From contig JBDLJX010000081.1 of the NCBI GenBank assembly GCA_039714155.1, positions 1-11,815 on the forward strand: a stretch of DNA of 11,815 bases, read 5' to 3'. The position numbers and the translations under genes are program-made. Positions 7,242 to 11,815 of the stretch are shown piece by piece; position 1 is the first letter of the stretch, and each line of letters starts with the position of its first letter. This stretch comes from SZUA-186 sp039714155 (GTDB lineage: Bacteria > Pseudomonadota > Gammaproteobacteria > UBA9214). The notes under the pieces are model-generated. The model had not been told where the DNA came from, did no database searches, and saw only the letters and a list, made by a program, of their open reading frames with translations.

Positions 7242-7259
7242 ATTTATACCCCTATAAAT
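7242..7259 (+). promoter_or_regulatory. Palindromic element upstream of the nrdJ -35 box
   Basis: ATTTATA, CCCC, TATAAAT: perfect 7-bp arms around a 4-nt spacer, ending 5 nt before a TTGACA. If the downstream TTGACA/CATAAT pair is the promoter, its centre is near -47, a place where activators often bind. It does not match the FNR/ANR or CRP consensus. The bound protein, if any, is unknown. Confidence 0.4.
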
Positions 7260-7264
7260 GAAAT

Positions 7265-7291
7265 TTGACAGGCCTGTTTCAGGCGCATAAT
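7265..7291 (+). promoter_or_regulatory. Candidate nrdJ promoter (proximal)
   Basis: TTGACA (7265-7270) and CATAAT (7286-7291) are strong -35 and -10 matches, but spaced 15 nt, which is short. An alternative -10, TAATCT (7288-7293), gives 17 nt but fits less well. The spacer holds an inverted repeat GCCTG-TTT-CAGGC (7272-7284). Transcription would start near 7298, so the proximal NrdR box (7305-7320) would block initiation. Another TTGACA (7199-7204) has no good -10 partner. Confidence 0.5.
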
Positions 7292-7304
7292 CTTTGTTTC
7301 CCGG

Positions 7305-7320
7305 ACACAAGATGTAGTGT
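7305..7320 (+). promoter_or_regulatory. NrdR box 2 (proximal)
   Basis: ACACAAGATGTAGTGT matches the NrdR consensus except for two central positions. It lies just downstream of the candidate -10 and 159 bp (about 15 helical turns) from box 1. NrdR normally binds paired boxes to repress reductase genes when dATP is high. Confidence 0.85.
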
Positions 7321-7417
7321 CTGAGCAGACAAACCCCGGGTCGATTTGCCGGAATATACGGGCAGGCTCGAAAATATCAAATAGAATCAATAATATAGCA
7401 AGGAGGGGAACAGCAAG

Positions 7418-9574
7418 ATGACCACCACCGCATATCTCGAAGCTGTACGCACCAGTTCTGCCGAAGTCGCCATGCAGCCGGCATCGCTGGATATCTGGGA
7501 GAAGAAGTACCGTTTGCAGGCCAAGGACGGGTCCCCCGTTGACCAGACGATTGATGACACCTATCAGCGGATCGCACGGGCACTGGCGGATGTCGAGGAC
7601 ACCCCGGAGCTGCGTGAGCACTGGTACATGGAATTCCTCTGGGCGCTGCGCAACGGCGCCATCCCGGCGGGCCGCATTACTTCCAATGCCGGTGCCCGGG
7701 AGCACAAGCCGGCGACCTCGACCATCAATTGCACCGTCTCCGGCACCATCCAGGACTCCATGAATGACATCCTCAACAAGGTGCACGAGGCCGGCCTGAC
7801 CCTGAAAGCCGGTTGCGGTATTGGCTACGAATTTTCCACCCTGCGTCCGAAGGGCGCCTATGTCTCCGGCGCCGGCGCCTATACCTCCGGGCCGCTGTCG
7901 TTCATGGATATCTACGACAAGATGTGTTTCACCGTATCCAGTGCGGGTGGTCGCCGTGGTGCGCAGATGGCCACCTTCGATGTCGGGCATCCCGATGTCA
8001 TGGACTTCATCCGCGCCAAGCGCGAGGCCGGCCGGCTGCGCCAGTTCAACCTGTCGCTGCTGATCACGCAGGAATTCATGGATGCGGTCAAGCATGATAC
8101 CGACTGGAAGCTGGCATTCCCGATCAACCGCAAGGAAATGGACAGCGGTTTTGACCTGTATGACAACAGCCAGGTGGTCTGGCGTGAGTGGCCGGCCGAT
8201 GGTGACTACATCACCAACAGTGCCGGCCTGGTGGCCTGCCGGATCTACAAGACCATCCCGGCACGGCGCCTGTGGGACATGATCATGAGTTCCACCTACG
8301 ATTTTGCCGAACCGGGTTTCATTCTCATTGACAAGGTCAACGAGATGAACAACAACTGGTTCTGCGAAAACGTCCGCGCCACCAATCCATGTGGAGAACA
8401 GCCGTTGCCGCCGTACGGTTCCTGCCTGCTGGGTTCCGTCAACCTGACCAAGTTTGTGCGCAACCCGTTTACCGACAAGGCCGGGTTCGACTGGGAGGAA
8501 TTCCGCAAGGTCGTCGGTGTGTTCACCCGCATGCTGGACAATGTGGTCGAGATCAACGGCCTGCCACTGGATGGCCAGCGTGACGAGATTCATCGCAAGC
8601 GCCGTCACGGCATGGGTTTTCTCGGCCTGGGTTCCACCGTCACCATGTTGCGCATGAAGTACGGCGAGCAGGATTCCGTCGACTTTACCGAGCGCGTCAG
8701 TCGCGAGCTGGCCGTGACCGGCTGGCAGGTGGCGCTGGATCTGGCGAAGGAGAAGGGTGCGGCACCGATCATGGAAGAGGAGTTCCAGGTCACCGAGGAA
8801 ATGCTGCGCAAGCGTCCCGAGATGCGCCGTGATGGTTACCTGCCGGGTGACCGGGTCAAGGGCAAGGTCCTGCATGCGCGCTACAGCCGCTACATGCAGC
8901 AGCTGGCAAGTATCGAGCCGGAACTGGCGCAGGAACTGGCCGATCGCGGTGCGCGCTTCACGCACCACAGTTCGATTGCACCGACCGGTACCATTTCACT
9001 GTCACTGGCAAACAATGCCAGCAACGGTATCGAGCCGAGTTTTGCGCATCATTATTTCCGCAACGTCATTCGTGAAGGCAAGAAGAGCAAGGAAAAGGTA
9101 GACGTGTTTTCGTTTGAACTGCTGGCTTACCGCGAACTGGTGAACCCGCAGGCCGATGCCAGCATGGAGGGTGAGAACGGCAATGCCTTGCCGGACTACT
9201 TCATCGCCGCTGACCATGTTTCACCGAAGCAGCATGTCGATATCCAGTCCGCGGCACAGAAATGGATCGATTCCTCCATTTCCAAGACCGCCAACGTGCC
9301 GACCGATTACCCCTTTGATGATTTCAAGGACATCTACCGGTATGCCTATGACCAGGGCCTGAAGGGCTGCACGACGTTCCGCTTCAATCCGGAGGCCTTC
9401 CAGGGCGTACTGGTCAAGGAGAAGGACCTGGAGAATACGATCTACGAGTTTACGCTGGATGATGGTTCGGTGGTCAGCCTGAAGGGTAACGAGGAGGTCG
9501 AGTACGATGGCGAGACCCATACGGCGGCGAACCTCTACGATGCCCTGAAAGAAGGTTACTACGGTAAATTCTGA
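7418..9574 (+). CDS. nrdJa: Adenosylcobalamin-dependent (class II) ribonucleotide reductase, catalytic part NrdJa
   Basis: A 718-residue protein with the ten-stranded barrel of class II ribonucleotide reductase, which makes deoxyribonucleotides with a thiyl radical generated from adenosylcobalamin and works with or without oxygen. Active-site features: N323-x-C325-x-E327 in TNPCGEQPLP (thiyl cysteine C325), and the redox pair C105 (STINC) and C336 (YGSCLLGSVNL). The C325-C336 spacing of 11 equals that of other class II enzymes. APTGTISL (521-528) is the usual phosphate-binding segment. The protein ends with a small extension (about 670-718) and lacks the C-terminal cysteine tail, which is on the next gene, as in Pseudomonas nrdJab. 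The ATG follows AAGGAGGGG (7400-7408). Control by NrdR is supported by two upstream boxes. Confidence 0.96.
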   Translation: MTTTAYLEAVRTSSAEVAMQPASLDIWEKKYRLQAKDGSPVDQTIDDTYQRIARALADVEDTPELREHWYMEFLWALRNGAIPAGRITSNAGAREHKPATSTINCTVSGTIQDSMNDILNKVHEAGLTLKAGCGIGYEFSTLRPKGAYVSGAGAYTSGPLSFMDIYDKMCFTVSSAGGRRGAQMATFDVGHPDVMDFIRAKREAGRLRQFNLSLLITQEFMDAVKHDTDWKLAFPINRKEMDSGFDLYDNSQVVWREWPADGDYITNSAGLVACRIYKTIPARRLWDMIMSSTYDFAEPGFILIDKVNEMNNNWFCENVRATNPCGEQPLPPYGSCLLGSVNLTKFVRNPFTDKAGFDWEEFRKVVGVFTRMLDNVVEINGLPLDGQRDEIHRKRRHGMGFLGLGSTVTMLRMKYGEQDSVDFTERVSRELAVTGWQVALDLAKEKGAAPIMEEEFQVTEEMLRKRPEMRRDGYLPGDRVKGKVLHARYSRYMQQLASIEPELAQELADRGARFTHHSSIAPTGTISLSLANNASNGIEPSFAHHYFRNVIREGKKSKEKVDVFSFELLAYRELVNPQADASMEGENGNALPDYFIAADHVSPKQHVDIQSAAQKWIDSSISKTANVPTDYPFDDFKDIYRYAYDQGLKGCTTFRFNPEAFQGVLVKEKDLENTIYEFTLDDGSVVSLKGNEEVEYDGETHTAANLYDALKEGYYGKF

Positions 9575-9609
9575 CCAGTGGGCATGGATACGAATAAACG
9601 GAGCTGAAT

Positions 9610-10329
9610 ATGGCTATACAAATCGAAAACAAGATTGTTGATTACAATGTCAGGAAGGACGAACCGCAGTCGGAGCCGCAGACACCGGCAGCAGCGGCCA
9701 ACGAGGCCGACAAGGCGCCGGTGGTACAGGACAACATCGTACACCTGCACGAGAAGCTGAAGCGGCCGGAGATGCTCATCGGCTCGACCTACAAGGTCAA
9801 GACGCCGCTGTCCGAGCACGCCCTGTATGTCACCATCAATGACATTATTCTCAACGCCGGTACCGAGAACGAACTGCGCCGGCCATTCGAAATTTTCATC
9901 AACTCCAAGAACATGGACCACTTCCAGTGGATCGTGGCACTGACGCGGATTATTTCCGCGGTGTTCCGGAAGGGTGGTGATGTCACCTTCCTGGTCGAGG
10001 AGCTGCGTTCCGTGTTCGATCCGCGTGGTGGCTATTTCAAGAAGGGTGGCAAGTACATGCCGTCACTGGTGGCCGAGATCGGTGATGCCATCGAGTGCCA
10101 CATGCGCATGATCGGCCTGCTGAAGGATGACAGCCTCGATGAGCACCAGAAAAAGCTGGTGGCCGAGAAACGCGCCCAGTACGAGTCCGCAGTGAATACT
10201 ACCGATACCAGGGAAAGTAGTGATTTCCCGGAGGGGGCGCAACTCTGCAACAAGTGCCAGACCAGGGCGGCGATCGTCATGGATGGCTGTCTGACCTGCC
10301 TGAATTGCGGCGATTCCAAGTGCGGCTAA
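9610..10329 (+). CDS. nrdJb: Class II ribonucleotide reductase C-terminal component NrdJb
   Basis: A 239-residue protein that completes NrdJa. After an Ala/Pro/Glu-rich linker (about 17-40) comes a TSCPD-type domain (about 60-145) with RPFEIFINSKNMDHFQWIVALTRIISAVFRKG, read in separate short blocks. A helical linker follows, then a cysteine-rich tail: C213-x2-C216, C227-x2-C230-x2-C233 and C238. In fused class II enzymes the last cysteines shuttle reducing equivalents from thioredoxin to the active site, so this protein probably re-reduces C105/C336 of NrdJa in trans, and some cysteines may bind zinc. It starts 35 nt after nrdJa with its own GGAG (9600-9603), so it is a true separate gene, not a frameshift. 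Confidence 0.93.
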   Translation: MAIQIENKIVDYNVRKDEPQSEPQTPAAAANEADKAPVVQDNIVHLHEKLKRPEMLIGSTYKVKTPLSEHALYVTINDIILNAGTENELRRPFEIFINSKNMDHFQWIVALTRIISAVFRKGGDVTFLVEELRSVFDPRGGYFKKGGKYMPSLVAEIGDAIECHMRMIGLLKDDSLDEHQKKLVAEKRAQYESAVNTTDTRESSDFPEGAQLCNKCQTRAAIVMDGCLTCLNCGDSKCG

Positions 10330-10355
10330 TTATCAGACATCGCTTATATTGTACT

Positions 10356-10427
10356 TCAGGCCCATTGCCTGATGGTGGCCTGATCGGTTATAAATACAGG
10401 TATTGATTGCCCTGTGGCAGTCAGGCA
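10356..10427 (+). repeat. Nested GCCTGA/TCAGGC inverted repeats
   Basis: TCAGGCC (10356-10362) can pair either with GCCTGA (10367-10372, 5-nt loop, 6 bp) or with GGCCTGA (10377-10383, 14-nt loop, 7 bp). A fourth element, TCAGGCA (10421-10427), can pair with TGCCTGA (10366-10372). Pairings are mutually exclusive, as in attenuators or in multi-site operators. No T tract follows, so a simple terminator for nrdJab is not supported. Confidence 0.45.
10365..10394 (+). promoter_or_regulatory. Candidate promoter of the 74-aa gene
   Basis: TTGCCT (10365-10370) and TATAAA (10389-10394) with an 18-nt spacer. The -35 and spacer overlap the GCCTGA repeats, so a protein bound there could control it. A start near 10401 gives a leader of about 78 nt that includes the last TCAGGCA element. 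Confidence 0.4.
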
Positions 10428-10478
10428 GTAACGAAATAAAAATAACAGTCACGGGGTTCCCGCGGCGGAGGAGGTAGC

Positions 10479-10703
10479 ATGTTTCTGCAACAGAGGCCTA
10501 TTCCAGGCTATTGGTACAGCAATCTGTCCGGGCAGCTCCTGCAGGTGCGGGCAATTCTCTATACTTCCGGCGAGCGCAGCAGCATTGTGCTGGAAGACAT
10601 CCACGGCAAACGCAATTATGTCGATACGCCTGGCTGGCAGGCGCTGGATCTGGTGCTGCATTCGCCGGTTGTAGAGAAACAGCACGCCGCCCGCGATCAC
10701 TGA
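10479..10703 (+). CDS. Small hypothetical protein, 74 aa
   Basis: The strongest ribosome-binding site of the window (AGGAGG, 10469-10474, 4 nt before the ATG) supports this as a real gene. The product is soluble, with no signal peptide, membrane helix or cysteine. The pattern GYWYSNLSGQLLQVRAILYTSGERSS, then IVLEDIHGKRNYVDTPGW, suggests a small beta-rich fold with alternating hydrophobic residues and conserved-looking aromatics; the tail is charged. I do not recognise a named family and assign no function. It follows nrdJb by 149 nt on the same strand, with its own possible promoter. Its stop is 3 nt from the end of the convergent ELM1-family gene. Confidence 0.72.
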   Translation: MFLQQRPIPGYWYSNLSGQLLQVRAILYTSGERSSIVLEDIHGKRNYVDTPGWQALDLVLHSPVVEKQHAARDH

Positions 10704-10706
10704 TTT

Positions 10707-11815
10707 CTAGGGCTGCTCCATCAGCGCGACGATGCGCTGCACTGCGATGCCCAGGTCGTCCGGCACCTTGCCGGTCGGCGGTTGCAATGGCTCCCCGGCA
10801 TGCACGGCCAGCCCCCTTGCCACCAGCAGGTTGTGGAAGGCAACGAAATCGCGGGTGTGGGTGAGGATGCGCAGCTGGTAGAGTAAACATCCGATACGCC
10901 GGCGCAGCCTGTCAAGAATGGAGTTGCCTGCTGCGGCGAACAGCCAGCGGGTCAATGAGCGCCGGGCCTGGTCAAGTGCCCCGAGTTTACCGACCGGCAG
11001 CGCCAGCACCGCCAGCGGTTTATGCAGCCGCACCACCTCCACCATCATCGAGATACTGTCGCCGGTCACGACAAAGCCGTCGGCCAGGCCCAGCAGCGCC
11101 CGATAGGGGTTTTCCGTGGCGTCGGCCGACCAGCTAAACAGCTGTGCACCGGCAGGCAGCTCCGATTGCAGTGTGGCCACTACCGCCGGCGGTGTGCGGC
11201 GGCTGGTGGTGATGTAGGCCGAGCCGCCGGTCGCCTCGATCACGTCGTTAATAATTGCCAGTAACCGCCGTGTGGCTGAGGCATTGAACACGAATGGCCC
11301 GGTCGGCCCACCCACCAGGAAGGCCGTCAACGGCCGTGGCAGCCCGGCGAAGCGGACCTGCCAGTCACTGGCGGCTGCGGCAACCGCGGCCTCATCGACC
11401 CGCATGAGTGGCAGGGTAATCGGTTGCAGGTTCGGCAATGGCGGGAACTGGTGTTCGGCGCTGTAGATGATCAGGTCATAGTCGCGCGGCATGCTTGAGG
11501 GTTTGCCGATGAAGATTATTTTCGTGTGGCCATCGGACTGTTCGCGGATCCACAGGGCGACATTCGCCGGCCGGCGGCCGCTGGTCAGGATCAGGTCGGG
11601 CCACGGTGGTTCCAGCGTATCGGTACGTTCGCGGTCGATGTGATACAGCGTCGGACCAACTTTTGGCTTGCCGAAGACAAACTCGTCCAGCACCTGGATA
11701 TGCTTGTGATCGCACTGCCAGGGCAGGGCCTGCACGATGGATTCGACCTGGGCGTTGTCACCCGGTTTGTCACCGAGCACGACCCAGACGCGGGGTTGGT
11801 TTATGGTTGTGCTGG
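10707..11815 (-). CDS. ELM1-family (DUF1022/COG3660) protein, start beyond window
   Basis: About 368 codons are visible, reading open to the right edge, so the start lies just outside; the residues before VWVVLGDKPGDNAQ (STTINQPR) fit a start a few codons upstream. The first possible internal start is a GTG at 11780, but it would cut the first strand. Motifs in order: VLGDKPGDN, LILTSGRRPANVALW, IIFIGKPSS, TAFLVGGPTGPF, ITTSRRTP, then NPYRALLGLADGFVVTGDSISMMVEV, typical of the ELM1 family (PF06258) with a glycosyltransferase-B-like look. Plant ELM1 recruits dynamin to mitochondria; the bacterial function is unknown, and old labels of sugar epimerase are unsupported. A role in envelope polysaccharide handling is a guess. 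It converges on the 74-aa gene. Confidence 0.88.
   Translation of the reverse strand, partial: STTINQPRVWVVLGDKPGDNAQVESIVQALPWQCDHKHIQVLDEFVFGKPKVGPTLYHIDRERTDTLEPPWPDLILTSGRRPANVALWIREQSDGHTKIIFIGKPSSMPRDYDLIIYSAEHQFPPLPNLQPITLPLMRVDEAAVAAAASDWQVRFAGLPRPLTAFLVGGPTGPFVFNASATRRLLAIINDVIEATGGSAYITTSRRTPPAVVATLQSELPAGAQLFSWSADATENPYRALLGLADGFVVTGDSISMMVEVVRLHKPLAVLALPVGKLGALDQARRSLTRWLFAAAGNSILDRLRRRIGCLLYQLRILTHTRDFVAFHNLLVARGLAVHAGEPLQPPTGKVPDDLGIAVQRIVALMEQP

Noticed and set aside
7321..7417. Cobalamin riboswitch before the B12-dependent reductase
   Set aside because: The leader is under 100 nt and I see neither a B12 box nor the expected GCCACTG element; only a weak 5-bp hairpin is present.
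7244..8968. A 574-codon open frame on the minus strand opposite nrdJa
   Set aside because: It lies almost wholly antisense to a clear class II reductase, has no recognisable family, no SD, and its composition follows from the codon bias of the coding strand.
9559..9620. Frameshift between nrdJa and nrdJb
   Set aside because: NrdJa ends with a plausible conserved C-terminus, NrdJb has its own SD and ATG, and the same split exists in Pseudomonas.
10345..10390. Intrinsic terminator after nrdJb
   Set aside because: The inverted repeats are followed by GATCGGTTATAAAT, without a run of T, so intrinsic termination is not supported.
1..11815. Mobile elements, CRISPR array, tRNA or rRNA
   Set aside because: No transposase or integrase motifs, no regularly spaced direct repeats, and no tRNA-like or rRNA-like conserved segments were seen by reading; a tRNAscan or Infernal run could settle this.

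Overview
The window looks like chromosomal DNA of an uncultured or unidentified gammaproteobacterium. This is inferred from moderately high GC, the order of the cbb3 oxidase genes, and the split adenosylcobalamin-dependent ribonucleotide reductase (NrdJa plus NrdJb), an arrangement known from Pseudomonas. No transposase, integrase, phage gene, CRISPR array, tRNA or rRNA was seen, and codon use looks uniform. It is core metabolism with a few less-studied passengers.

Region 1 (about 1-7110, + strand) is a respiratory module. A five-helix YIP1-family membrane protein (128-730) precedes ccoNOQP (796-3933), which encodes the four subunits of the high-affinity cbb3 cytochrome c oxidase. Catalytic and haem ligands are visible in CcoN, CcoO and CcoP. 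A 120-nt gap follows, with an imperfect hairpin and a perfect TATAAT. Next come a small two-helix membrane protein of unknown function (4054-4326), ccoG (polyferredoxin, copper handling and assembly), ccoH/fixH (assembly), and a TauE/SafE- or DsbD_2-like membrane protein with a histidine-rich tail. The copper ATPase gene ccoI and the small gene ccoS, which usually follow ccoH, are absent here.

Region 2 (7111-7417) is a 307-nt control region before the reductase genes. It holds two NrdR-box palindromes 159 bp apart, each 13-14 nt downstream of a -10-like hexamer, an 18-bp palindromic element (ATTTATA-CCCC-TATAAAT), and a TTGACA/CATAAT promoter candidate.

Region 3 (7418-10329) is nrdJa-nrdJb. 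The first encodes the catalytic barrel of a class II (B12-dependent) ribonucleotide reductase. The second encodes a TSCPD-type domain with a cysteine-rich redox tail. Oxygen-independent dNTP synthesis beside a microaerobic oxidase fits life across oxic and suboxic conditions.

Region 4 (10330-11815) has a 149-nt intergenic stretch with nested GCCTGA/TCAGGC inverted repeats and a possible promoter, then a 74-aa unrecognised protein. Only 3 nt from its stop codon lies the convergent end of a minus-strand ELM1-family gene (bacterial relatives of plant mitochondrial-fission ELM1), whose start is cut off by the window edge.

Nothing here is a clearly new multi-gene system. The most promising leads are the nrdJ control region, the modified cbb3 maturation cluster with two poorly characterised membrane proteins, and the repeat-rich leader of the 74-aa gene.
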